From positions 3,162,001-3,226,000 of the forward strand of contig NC_081333.1 of the NCBI RefSeq assembly GCF_022539665.2: 64,000 nucleotides of DNA. The letters run 5' to 3'. This DNA comes from Daphnia carinata (lineage: Eukaryota > Arthropoda > Branchiopoda > Diplostraca > Daphniidae). Position 1 is the stretch's first letter; each line of letters opens with the position of its first letter. Below are positions 12,587-24,306 of the stretch, one piece after another. The notes under the pieces are model-generated. The model was not told the origin of the DNA. It did no database searches and saw nothing but the letters and a program-made list of their open reading frames with translations. The translations under genes were made by a program, and so were the position numbers.

Positions 12587-14468
12587 ATGAAACTGTATTT
12601 TATTTTTTTAATGCTCCTGATTGCGACAGAGGAGATCCACAGTTCTCGTTATCGTCGTAATGTTGATCCACTTGCCTACAAGAATTACTTGGCGAAAGCC
12701 AACGCTATTTTGGAACGAGTTCCGCTAATCGACGGGTAACTAGCTAAACTAAATTAACAATTTCTGTTTTATTTTGAACATTCATTTTGTGTAGGCACAA
12801 TGATTTGCCATGGACATTGCGTAATTATGCCAAGAATCAAGTTGGAATGTTGAATATTACCGACTTGACCAACGTTGAACCATGGGCCAGCTCTTCTTCA
12901 TCGCATACCGACATAATTAGATTGCGTCAGGGCAAAGTCGGAGCCCAGGTAAATAGTTTTGGCTCGTTCTGTTTGAACCCTTCAAAACAAGAAGATTTGT
13001 TTAGCTTTTTTAAAAAATTTACTTGTAATAGTTTTGGGCGGCGTACGTAGGTTGCACAACCCAATACAAAGATGCTGTTACCAGAACATGGGAACAAATC
13101 GACGTCGTCCATCGATTCGTGGACGCTAATCCGAACACTTTCGAGTTCGTCACTTCAGCTCAAGGTATCCGCCATTGACAACATAAATAGTTGTTGAAAA
13201 TGATTGTAATAAGCACATTTTGATTTGCAGGAATCGAAGATGCTTTCCGTCGGGGCAAAATCGCAAGTTTAATTGGAGTCGAAGGTGGCCATTCCATCGA
13301 CAGTTCGTTATCTGTTTTGAGGATGATGTATGACATGGGTGTCCGCTACATGACACTAACGCACGCATGTCCCACTCCATGGTACTTTTTGAATTACAAA
13401 TAACATTGAATTATTTTGAAATCATTATTAATTCTTTTTCCTGGTGTAGGGCAGATAATTCGCAGCTGGACAATGCCGGGGGTGTGCCCGTTAGCAACGG
13501 TCTTTCCGCGTTTGGCAAGGTACCTCAAAAGTTCTCGCGAAATGGTTGATAGTCAACCTTGAATATTTTTTAATTGCAGATTGTGGTGAAGGAAATGAAT
13601 CGATTGGGAATGCTACTTGACTTGTCGCACATTTCGCGGAAAACTATGAAAGACGCGTTAGAAACGAGCGCAGCTCCCGTGATTTTCTCTCATTCGTCAG
13701 CTTATTCCGTGTGCAACAACACGCGGAACGTTCCCGACGACATTTTGAGACTGGTGGCTCAAAAGAAAGGTGTCGTCATGGTCAATTTTTACTCTGACTT
13801 TGTCACCTGTGGCATTTCAAAAGCGACTATTGAAGATGTGGCAAGTAAGAACGCTTTATTTAAAAAAAAATATTGAAAACGTGACCAGAACTCAAATGTT
13901 TCATTCCATGCAACGCAGATCATATGGACCACATCCGAAACGTTGCCGGGGCGGATTATATCGGAATCGGGGCCGATTATAATGGCGTAACTAGGTAACT
14001 AGCATACCAAACTATTTTTTAAAATATTGATTTAAACCTCAATTTAAGGGTGCCAGAAGGATTGGAAGACGTTTCGAAATACCCAGACTTGTTCGCCTTG
14101 TTACTCTCTCGTGGCTGGACGGAAACTGAATTAGAAAAAGTGGCCGGGCTTAATTTACTGCGCGTCTTCAAAGAGGCCGAAGCGGTTGATTTTCTTTTTG
14201 TATAAAAATAATTCTGGTTTACATTTTAAGTTTTGACGGTGTGTAGGTCCGTAATCAAATGGCTGCCAATGGAGTGAAACCTTTTGATGATTGGATCCCT
14301 CAAATGGATATGCCAGCAGAATCACAGCCGTGTAACACTGGTGACTATGGCAACAAAACCAATCCAATTGTCGGTAACGCAGCCTTACGCATTGAACTTT
14401 CTTCAATTTCTTTTTTCATTTTGATCCTTTATTATGCCATTCCATGGTTCTCTTTGTCACCAAAGTGA
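12587..14468 (+). CDS. Renal-dipeptidase-like metallopeptidase B (GPI-anchored form)
   Basis: Second dipeptidase paralog, 451 residues. Nine exons: 12587-12735, 12795-12948, 13032-13164, 13231-13381, 13450-13519, 13580-13844, 13919-13994, 14049-14184, 14247-14468. Zinc and catalytic motifs are intact: [41 protein letters not shown] and RNVPDD. The last aspartate of the D-F-D-G motif is Asn (GADYNGV). The last exon is 93 nt longer than in copies A and C. It ends with a run of about 19 hydrophobic residues ([19 protein letters not shown]) preceded by small polar residues, as in a GPI-attachment signal. Human DPEP1 is GPI-anchored at the cell surface, so this copy likely keeps that state. AATAAA lies at 14571. 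Confidence 0.93.
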
Positions 14469-14929
14469 AGCCGAAAGCGATGCTAGATTCGCTCGTCTTA
14501 GAATGTCGTTGTCCAATTAGATTAAGAAATTCAAGAATTTTGATTAGCACGTTTTCATTGATTTAATTTCAATAAAATTTTGCCTGTGACGTAATATTCG
14601 GTTAACATTAATTCTTGATTGAAATTTGGCTTAGCTTTGGACACAGTGGTACGCTGAATTTCAGTTTGTATATTCATTTCACACAACAAGCGATAACTGC
14701 GTATGGTGTACTGAGAACTTCCAAAGATTGCGATGGTTAATGTTGCGCAGTTGGATACAATTACGCAATAATTCCTGAAGGGTTCAGATTGACTTCCCTC
14801 GCTTTCGTTCGCTATCGACTAGTTCAAAGACTGATCCCTTGACAAGACGCTCCAGAATAGCAGCTCCAAAAGAAAATCCCAAACTGAATCGTGCTGCTCA
14901 AATAATCCTACCTCATTGATGAAAAGAAA
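14469..14929. other. Short flank between dipeptidase B and propeller gene D
   Basis: Holds the dipeptidase 3' UTR with an AATAAA at 14571-14576, then the promoter and 5' UTR of propeller gene D. No ORF supported. Confidence 0.55.
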
Positions 14930-16527
14930 ATGCAATCGGAAGCTCTTGTTATTGTTATGGCTTTCGCTACTGTAACCGCCACTGGTCTCAAACATGACGG
15001 TAAGTTCTCTTTCAATTTCAAGCATTCTGAACTGAACGATTACGCTGAACGTATGTCCGTTTAACTACGACCTTTTGCACAACAGATCTCATCGTTGCCG
15101 TTGGTGATACACTCGAATTCCTAACTGATGGAAGTATGTATCGAACACTGCCATTAGATTCTTATAATGCTTCAAAATTGTCTGCTCTCGCATATGATGC
15201 CTCGACGAGGAAACTCTTTTTCTCCGACCGACATCACCTTTACGGTCACATCTTCAGCGTTACTCTTGGCAATGAATCGCATCCTGTTCAGGACATTGTC
15301 GAAAGTAATTCACCCCCCTCTAGAAGTACAGATGAATTTCAATACTAATTGTCTTTATGCAGGAAATACAAATGAAACTGTCGAAAGTTTGGCGTACGAT
15401 CCTGTCAGGAAAATGTTGTTGTGGACAGATTGGTTCAATCGATCCATTCGACAAGTTCAGCTCGCTAAAGACCATATCCACGTCGAAGAGAAGGATGGCA
15501 TTGAAATTGTTCACTTTTTAGAAGACGATGCGAAACCTCGTGGACTTGTGTTCGATCCTTGTATGAGGTAATCGGTAATAGGCTCATTATAATAATGAAA
15601 GCCGATTGTAATTGCCTTTTTTTCCAGGATGTTGTACTGGACCAACGTGTACAAGTCACGTCCAACTATTGAACGATCGTTTCACGATGGAAGCCAACGA
15701 GAAATCCTTATTCAAACGGATTTGTTTGTACCGAACGCGTTGGATCTTGACGTTTTGGAGCAGAGGCTGTACTGGGCTGACAATCTTCGTCAAGACGATT
15801 ATCGAACGTTCAGCATCGAAAGAAGCTTCGTCAATGGAACAGGCAGACAGAAAATATATAGTGGTATCAGCCAATTCGTCGTCAGTCTCACGGTGTGTAA
15901 TTTTTTCTTTAATTTGCATTGATTTTGTATTAATTGTCCATTCAATCGAAGGTGGGCGGTGATTACGTGTACTGGACAGATTACAATTACAAAAAACTGT
16001 GGTATGTACGAAAGGATGGATCATCCAAGAATTCCATGATGCTTCGAACATATTCACGTAATCCAGCTATGGGTGTCGTTGTCTATCGTCACGAGCCTTT
16101 GAACTGTGATTTGCTCACTACGCCGGAAAATGATTTTGAAGACGCAGTCGATATTAAAACCAAGAAAATGTATATCGTTCTCTTAAACCTCATCTGCCTT
16201 GTTATAGTGGCCATGGTGGTTACTTTAACCTTTCGATTTTGGAAAGTTACCGGCTGTAAGCAAACCTTGGTATCTACCAACAGCAAAAAGTTGTTCGCGT
16301 TCCAGAATTTCGAGAACTGCTCGAGCTCCATCACGATGTCCGAAAGGGTAATGTTTGATCTTCGCAAAATTACGTAAATATACGATGTTTTGATTGGAAC
16401 ATTTGCGCAGGCGTCAACACAAACGGAGCCCGTCAGTCCACCGTCGGCGGAATCTACGGGCGTGAACGTTTTACTCACGAACGAACGCCACAGCAACACT
16501 ACCGCCTTATTTAAATACGAAATTTAA
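14930..16527 (+). CDS. Cueball-like YWTD beta-propeller type I membrane protein D
   Basis: Fourth intact paralog, 423 residues from six exons: 14930-14999, 15086-15304, 15363-15567, 15628-15892, 15952-16347, 16411-16527. Signal peptide MQSEALVIVMAFATVTATG. Blades: KLFFSDRHHLYGH, MLLWTDWFNRSIRQ, MLYWTNVYKSRP, LYWADNLRQDD and YVYWTDYNYKKLW. Exon 2 is one codon shorter and exon 4 three codons longer than in the other copies. No EGF. One TM helix (VLLNLICLVIVAMVVTLTF), then a tail with FAFQNFEN and TMSER. A final exon encodes a 38-residue Ser/Thr-rich tail, structurally equivalent to the last exon of copy C. Confidence 0.88.
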
Positions 16528-17429
16528 AAATGGGCTATTCCATTTAAATTTAATATTCGTTGAATGAAAACGAACCGAGTGTAATTTAGGAAAATCACGC
16601 GTCTCATCTCATACGTATTTGTTTTTGTGTTTTGTGCAAACAATTCGAGGTGTAAATCTAATAATGGAATCAGTCTAATCTTTTATGTTTTTTTTTTCTT
16701 GGTTACATGTTTTAGAGCCCTGCACGTTGTGTCATCTAACATGCCAGACATTAGGATATTAAGTATAGTTTACTTCGAGACGTTTTGAATTTAAAATTGT
16801 GTCAGGGTTCCGGCCAAACCGTGTACATAACATATCAAATTTCAATCACAACGTTTGCATTTTATACAACGGTTTAATCTTTCAGTTTGTTGGCGATAAC
16901 CATTTGTGCTTAATGTTTATTTACACAGAGTACTGTACAATTTCACATGTTTGGGCAGTACGCAGTTAAGTGAAATTTATATAACCATCTATCAAATTGC
17001 CTCCGTTGCTTTATAATTCGATCAAGGACAAACGGTTCAAACGGACGATCTGCTCTTTGCGGAAGTCAATGGTCGTCGAGTCAGTATCCACATGAAAGAG
17101 GAGTCGAGCGAGTCTAATCAATAAGATCACAACGTAATTAGCTCTCGTCTCCTTTTGCAATAACGATACAGATATTTTGAATTTATCTTTCGAAATTTGG
17201 ACATTCAATTGAAAGCTCTTTTCGTCTCTTCGCAATTGTTTTTAATGTTTGCGAACATTTAAAATTAACTCATAGTATCAAGATGACCACAATTTAACGA
17301 AAATGTAGTTCTTGTTACGTCACAAGATTTTAATATGATACTACTCCTATGATATGCTGTGAAGATGCCTTTTTTTTTAAACGGATTGGGTACACAGTCT
17401 TGTTTGGTACACTATCGAATTTCACCTAC
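16528..17429. other. 3' flank of propeller gene D
   Basis: AT-rich with no supported gene. It probably includes the 3' UTR of propeller gene D. Confidence 0.5.
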
Positions 17430-17825
17430 ACATGCACATCGTATCATGCGCCATCATCTCGAATTTCAACGGAAATACGTATCAGAAAATTGATGTTGCA
17501 TCAAAGCTCTTGCGTTGCGAATTCTTTTCTCTTAACACGCTCTTCATTTTCATTCGGATTTTCGACGTCAATCGACATTTTTCTTCCCACGCAAAATGTG
17601 GTTGTGTTCAACTTTAGTTTTTTTTTACATAGGAAGCAATAACAAAAATGTCGATAGAATGGCCTATACGACCCTTGCGAGTCCAATGCTGGTCTGGGGG
17701 CCGATAGATCGATCCATCCCGACGGCTTTAAATCGATCACGACTGGCAGTCGAAGAGAACATAGTCGTTGAGATTGGGCACTTCTTGGAAGAACCCAATC
17801 AAACTGCATGCTTTGGTGATTGATC
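17430..17825 (+). pseudogene. Decayed propeller-gene remnant (exon 2-3 equivalents)
   Basis: The segment 17633-17822 follows an intact acceptor and translates to a shadow of exon 3 of the neighbouring propeller genes: N-x-N-x-x-V-x-x-x-A-Y, then DRSI, VEE, and EIGHFLEE before a stop. The blade core is lost: LLWTD is now LVWGP and YDP is YTT, and the expected DPC plus donor is replaced by a stop. Upstream, about 17445-17617 aligns loosely with exon 2 (CTCGAATTTC, ATTTTCGACGTCAATCGAC) but with frameshifts. Exons 1, 4 and 5 were not found. It sits in the expected slot between propeller D and dipeptidase C. Confidence 0.7.
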
Positions 17826-19097
17826 CATGGGAAAAGGCTTCCTCTGACCTCTGATAAAAACTTGATTGGTTTATCAGTTTCTCATTTCTTTAAAGAAAAT
17901 TTTATTTGTACTAAGCGTTTCAAACATCCATGGAAAAATTTGTACGGAATTATCTTTTATTCTCATCAGCGTATTGGGTCAAAGGTAAAATGACTTTAGT
18001 AAACCTTCACCAGGTGATCGCCCAGCCTCCTGCTGGGGCGTATATTTCTCGACCTTGCTGACGTTAAATGTTAGGGTAATGGAGCGGAAAATTTCGAGGA
18101 AAGAAAGGGCGTTTTTTTTTTTTTTTTTCAAAAAGCATTTTGCCCTAATTGCCTCAGGAACGAATGAATCGTTCTCCACCTTTTCAGTTTACTCCGGTGT
18201 CCGCTGAAACACAGTCGCATATTTTCAAAGTCAAGTAGGGGTTGAGTGAACTTGAATTTCCTTTAGTTTTGCTGTGCGCGTAAGTCTCTGGCATTTAATA
18301 GTAAGTTGGCTAAGGCTAATTCATTAGTATTTCGTTTTCTCCCGGTGGCACACCACAATTAGTTTATTGCGCATCTGGGTTAAATCAATTAATAGATGAA
18401 GAGATTACGTGTACCGTTTCATACGCTGACTGCAATCTTCGCCTGTTGTTTGCTTACGGGAAACTTACAGATAAACAACTCCGTAGCAAGGTCATGGGTG
18501 GGTTTGATCTTTAGGAAAGTGCTGTGCTTTTAATATGTACAGAACGTCTACCACATCGAGCCTTTAGTGAAATATTGTTTTGCGAATATTTTCGATGTGA
18601 ATGTAGAATTTTCCATAAGATCCAGCAAGTCCAACTTGCAAAAGTCTAAGCCAAGTTTGAAATCTTGTTGTGCTTTTGCAACAGGTATATTGCGATTGTT
18701 AAACTATTATATTCAAAGTACAGGGATCCTTGTTGCCAACGGGATAGCCAATCCAGGGGATCCGCCTTTACTGCTATCATTTTGTTTCGTCTGATGTAAT
18801 AGGGACTACGGAATTTTTGAAAGCATCGGTTGAGTTATCAACAAACTGTCTACCGAAGTCCATATACATATTGATGTTTTTATCAGTAGTCTTTGTTTTT
18901 GTCTGTGTTAATATTGTCGCTCTCTGGACTTGAACGAAATCAACAAATGGACAGTAATTTTCGTTAAGTCCAGAATGGACAGTGTGCCGTAATCAGTAAG
19001 CTGAAGCTATATTAGTACCTTGAGTGTACGTGATTGTTAGTTGTAATATTTCAATAGCAACCGCCAAATCCTTTTCCATCAAAAGTAATAACTGAAA
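17826..19097. other. Flank between propeller remnant and dipeptidase C
   Basis: No supported exon; possibly decayed remains of the rest of the propeller pseudogene plus the dipeptidase C promoter. A 20-base T-run lies near 18112-18129. Confidence 0.5.
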
Positions 19098-20851
19098 ATG
19101 AGACTGTGTTTAATTATTATCACAGTTTTGTTGGTAGCTGAGCAGATTCTGAGTTCTCCTTCTCGTCGTTTCAATAAAGTGGCCTTTGAAGAATATTTAG
19201 TTCAAGCAAAAGACGTTTTGGATCGAGTTCCACTTATTGATGGGTAAAGTGATATCAGTAAGAAATCATTTTAAACATTTAAAAATACATTTGTCTGTTT
19301 ACAGGCACAACGATTTCCCTTATAGCCTTCGAAGATATGAAAGTAATCAAGTGGGAGATTTGGACATTTATGACTTGACAATTGTCGAACCATGGGCTAG
19401 TTCCGCCTCATCGCACACGGATATCAATAGACTACGCCAAGGAAAAGTCGGAGCTCAAGTCAGTATTAATAGTATAACTTAAAGAACGACGTAACATAAC
19501 AATTTGGTGTGATTTAAAGTTTTGGTCAGCCTATGTTCCGTGTACTACGCAATACAAGGATGCCATCTCAAAGACGTGGGAGCAGATTGACGTAATCCAT
19601 CGATTAGTGGAGGCAAATCCGACAACATTCGCCTTTGTAACATCAGCACAAGGTTCACTCAATTATCACCTTTTCCCGTAACTTCGTGATACTACCAAAT
19701 GCTTTACAGAAATCGAAGATGCTTTCGCGCAAGGAAAAATCGGGAGCATGGTTGGAGTTGAAGGTGGGCATTCGATGGGCAGCTCTTTGGGCGTTCTCCG
19801 TATGATGTACGACAGGGGTGTACGTTACATGACAATGACGCATTCATGCCCTACCCCGTGGTAATAAAAAAGAACGTTTGATTACGTCAGTTTCACAATA
19901 TTTCAAGTACGAAATGTGTCTGATCTAGGGCGGATAACTCGCAATTGGACGATCCCGGTAACGTTCCTGTTCATGACGGTCTAACTCCGTTCGGCAGGGT
20001 ACCTAAATTTTACGTAAAATAACAGAAATGTATCATGTTCAAGTTATTTTAATTAACAGACTGTGGTAGCGGAAATGAATCGGATCGGAATGCTGATTGA
20101 CTTGTCGCATGTATCGCGCAAAACAATGAGAGATGCGCTGGAAATTAGTACAGCACCTGTCATTTTCTCTCATTCGTCGGCTTACGCATTATGCAACAAC
20201 ACCCGCAATGTTCCCGACGATATTTTGCAGTTGGTGGCTCAAAACGGTGGTGTCGTCATGGTCAATTTCTTTGTCTCTTACATCACCTGTGGTCTGACAG
20301 CAACTGTACAAGACGTTGCAGGTTTGATCATTTTTCTAATTCGTCCAACCTACCTGTAATTGAATTACTTCGGGGCGTTGCAGATCATATCGAACATATT
20401 AGGAATATCGCGGGGGTTGACAACGTCGGCGTCGGATCGGACTTTAATGGCGTCGCAAGGTAAGTGACTTCCACAGACAGATGCGCCACAACTTTGCAGA
20501 CATAAGTTGATATCAATAGGACACCCGAAGGATTGAAAGACGTGTCTGAATATCCCAACTTGTTTGTCGAGCTACTTGCCCGCGGATGGACGGAAACTGA
20601 TTTAGAAAAAGTTGCTGGACTTAACTTGCTGAGAGCACTCAGAGGCGCCGAATCGGTGAGGATAGTTTGCCTCTCAAAATAGATTTCTTTTACTCGGCTG
20701 TTGATTGTGACGCTTGTTTCAGGTACGGGATCAAATGGCAGCCGATGGAGTAAAACCTTTTGACGAGTGGATTCCGCAGACGGATTTACCGGCCGAGGCT
20801 CAGCCGTGCAACACCGGCGAGTACAAATCCCAAAAACTATTAACCGAATGA
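19098..20851 (+). CDS. Renal-dipeptidase-like metallopeptidase C (secreted form)
   Basis: Third dipeptidase paralog, 418 residues. Nine exons: 19098-19243, 19305-19458, 19520-19652, 19710-19860, 19929-19998, 20060-20321, 20384-20459, 20520-20655, 20723-20851. Every exon length equals copy A, although copy B lies between them. Signal peptide [20 protein letters not shown]. Metal-site motifs DGHND, VEGGHS, LSHVS and FSHSSAY are retained. The conserved HSIDSS that follows the zinc glutamate is HSMGSS, an Ile-Asp to Met-Gly change that is unusual for the family. D-F-D-G is DFNG. The tail ends [12 protein letters not shown] with no hydrophobic run, so no GPI anchor is expected. The intron 2 donor gives GCTCAA before GTCAGT. 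Confidence 0.92.
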
Positions 20852-21642
20852 ATTTTAAGTTTAACTAGAACACTATGAGGTTGTCTTATCCCCTGAATAG
20901 CTAACGAATTACATTTGATAGTCGCTGAAAAAAATGTGAAGCTTGACTGCAACTATTTGCAAGCGCAGAAATGGTTGCCAACTTATCTTGCATACGAGCA
21001 ATATTACAAGTAGGCAAAAGATGCAGTGATGAATAGATAAGAACAAACCAAAAATTGGTTTTAGTTCTTTTGTTGCTAGGCCAGTTTTTGTGCATAACTC
21101 GGTATGCAAGAATTGCTAATCGATACGACAAGAGGGGCTGCCTAGTTTTTACCCACATCTTCAGCACGTTCAGAAAGTCATGGCAATCTATCAATGGAGC
21201 CTTAACAAAAGCGTGTAACTTTGCTTTCTATGGTTTTGCATAGGTTAAGACTTTTTTATCGTACAAATCAGCTCCGTCTTTTATGGAGCAACAACAAGCA
21301 CTCCATCAGAAGACACGATGTTGTACGAAAGAAACTGCTAGACCGGTATTTAATTCTTGATTGAAAATGCTGACAATAGATTTTAACTTGTACATTTTCG
21401 AAACAAAAGATATTAGCCAGCAACCATTCGGACAAGTGGAAGAATCAACGGTGTAAATAATGACGACAATGTTGCAAGTCCATTTAATTTCTTGTCACTG
21501 CCGTCGGTTGGACTTGGCATCGATCTGCAATATAGATTAATTCTATTAGTTTATAGTTATTTTTTTTTAAATATTGTATGCAATAATAGTCGTGTGAGAA
21601 ATGGTAAGTTTGCAGCAATTCACTACATTGGCTAATCTATTC
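20852..21642. other. Intergenic stretch after dipeptidase C
   Basis: End of the dipeptidase and propeller cluster. No gene supported on either strand. Confidence 0.55.
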
Positions 21643-22032
21643 TTACTTCGTTACCAATATATCCGCGATACGAGCGAGACCAGCCGGCCTTTCGGACGCA
21701 GCTGCTGATGGATCACTCAAACAAGGAGCTTTGTCGTCACATTTTTTAGTTGCAGGATTAAAACCTTTTCCTGATGGACAAAACATGTCGGAAGTCATGC
21801 CATCCTCGCACAGCCAGAAACGGTCGCACCGGCCATCAGGATCTTCAAGATCTATTTTCGGACTGCCAAACGGACAATCAGGATCTTTGGTACACAAACA
21901 CGCTTTTGATAAAAGAAAATGAGAAATTCAAATTTCGTGGAGTATATAATTCTACGTGCAAATATTTCAATTACCTGAAAACGAAAGAACGACCAACAGG
22001 CAGAAAAGGTAACAATATACTGGACTCGACAT
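21643..22032 (-). CDS. Small secreted chitin-binding (peritrophin-A) protein
   Basis: Two exons on the minus strand, 22032-21975 and 21902-21643, joined in phase 1 to give 105 residues. Exon 1 encodes a signal peptide (MSSPVYCYLFCLLVVLSFS). The mature part is essentially one chitin-binding type-2 domain (CBM14) with the classic six-cysteine spacing: C-x14-C-x5-C-x9-C-x12-C-x5-C, including the aromatic FWLC and GFNPATKKC signatures. Such single-domain proteins bind chitin in cuticle or peritrophic matrix, or act as antimicrobial-like peptides; the sequence does not say which. A TATAAAAA box lies 54 bp upstream of the start. It is transcribed opposite to the cluster on its left. Confidence 0.88.
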
Positions 22033-22085
22033 CTTCTCTTTCAGTTGTATTTCTCGTAATGAAGAGAACCTACACCCAACACTCA

Positions 22086-22093
22086 TTTTTATA
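22086..22093 (-). promoter_or_regulatory. TATA box of the chitin-binding gene
   Basis: TATAAAAA on the minus strand, 54 bp before the start codon at 22032, leaves room for a 5' UTR of about 25 nt, typical of small secreted-peptide genes. Confidence 0.5.
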
Positions 22094-24010
22094 AGTTACT
22101 GCTAGCTCTGACCTCGTCTTGTCCTTGTACTCTGTTATCTTCAAGAGAAAGACACCAGTTAGGTAATTATCCATCTTCCATAATGAATGATGTCTAATGA
22201 CCTGATGTGATTGCAAACACTTGAATAATATTTGCAGGCCTGTTTAATGAATTCCGCGATCTCTTGAATCAAGGTTCTGAGAAACATCGGTGTAATTGCT
22301 TTATCGAAGAGCAGCGCTGAGTATAAGGAGTCACTGGACGACTGGTAGTAAAGGAAAAAGGTTAGTTTGAAGAACAACAGGATTGTGAAGTTATTATTCC
22401 TCTTGTATCTAATCCATTCAATAGATGTGGTTCAACTGCGTGCCAAACATAACAAGTGTACAACTGGAACACGGAAAGTTCCACGATGGGGAGGTCATTC
22501 CGAACGTCCCTTACACAATAATGAAGACTTCGATTTTCGCTAGCAACGCCAGAATGCTGAACTGCTAATCTAAAAAAAAAACCAGGAGGACTCGTGAGAT
22601 CATTTTCAACAATCTGCTCAAGTTCTACACATTCTCCTAAGGTGATGCTCTGCTCATTGAATTTTTCTCGGGACTCTCTCAACCCCACGGGTAGACTTAT
22701 TCCCAGATCTCATTGTTAAAAAGTAGGCTAATAAGTCGTCTTTTTTTCTGCCATGTCTGACAGTTCTTGAAAGATGAACAGATTCAAAGAAACTCCTTGG
22801 CATTATTTGGCTCGTCTTGCACGGGCAAATTCTTTGTTCGTTTTTGTAGCTTCTAACTAACAAAAGAGTAATAATGCAGTTGTTTAAGCTGTAGAAACGG
22901 ACTGGTGGACAATGCGTTCTTGCGCGTAGACACAAGTTCATCTGCTTAGGGTCTTCTGTTAGATAAGAGATGCTATCAGCCAAATGCGATTTATTTGCTC
23001 GTAAAAGATTAGTTGACCCTGGAGTGTTGCACAATATTTACGGTTAGCTTATCTTGAGCTGACTAAAAGTAGCACAAGGCCAAAATAATAAATTTCGTTC
23101 GCTAACTCATTCTGTGCATAATTAACCTTTTTTCATTGTTAGGACCCATTGGAACCGATTGGCAAAATACGAGTACATCCGCTGTAGCATTTCGTCGCAA
23201 GACAGGTGATTCTTTCCTCTTCATCATCTACTTACAGTCACGTATGGTTATAGTTTCTATCGTGCCAAATGTTGCTAACCTCTAGCAAAGTGATGACCAA
23301 TGACGGCTAAAGGTTGTGTTGGCAAACTCAAAAAAGAATCAATCTATCTGTCAGGTTCACGCGATTGGCCATGTTCACGGCGGATCGAGGTCTCGCCCAC
23401 AACCCAAGAAGGTCGTCAGGATCACCAACAGACGCCAAGATCTCCTCTACACAATATATAATTGTGAATGATTGCATTCTCTATAGCTCACGAGGTTTCT
23501 GCCAAAAAAAGAAAACATGCAGCCAAAGAAATCCCATTCAAACCGTACCTTCCCCAATATTTTCGGATGACGTATGACAGTAAACCAATAACGACTTGGC
23601 GACCCACATCCAATCATGTCAAAACACGAGGAAAGACGGCCATGGAGCCGTAACGAGGTGAGATTGCGTCACGACCCTCTTATAAGTACTTACTTCCAAT
23701 CTATTTGACGTGTACGTCAAATGCAAAGCATTGGCCTTTTCTTTAGAGGATTTTCTTTCGAAAAAGGTGGGAGGCATCCAACGAGAGGCAACTTCAGTAT
23801 GCGGTGACGTCATTGCTTTTGTTAAGTCGCTTGGAGTAAAAAGATGAATAACAAAAGAGAGCTAGGCGGATGATGCACTTGCAATTGGCATTTGTATTGA
23901 TATTATTCCCTAAACACGAGACTGGGACAATTACATGTCATATTCATTTTATGGAAGTTTGGCTGCAAATTGGAAAAAAAAAGAAAATGGGGTGCAGGCG
24001 CTATTTGGCT
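22094..24010. other. Region without a secure gene
   Basis: Overlapping ORFs occur on both strands at 22362-23034 (for example a 108-codon minus ORF ending at 22362 and a 47-codon plus ORF starting at 22425). None shows a domain, signal peptide or convincing splice partner that I recognise. They could be a fast-evolving or lineage-specific gene. Confidence 0.4.
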
Positions 24011-24269
24011 TCACTTGTCGCCCGTTGGTGGAGGCTTCTTGTACTGCTCCATGAGGGACTGGATCTTTTCCCACACGACTTTTGGCTCGTCCACTCTCGG
24101 AATCTGCATAATAAAACAAGGGCCACACCAAGAAAAGAAAACAAATTCGATAATCATAAAGGATCCAAACAAATGGCTTTTCCCAACCGCCGTTTGCAAG
24201 CAATTGGGCAACGGTTCAAACAAACGCGCTGAAATCATTTTTGGAAATATGATTAAGGTAACCATCTAA

Positions 24270-24306
<37 letters not shown>

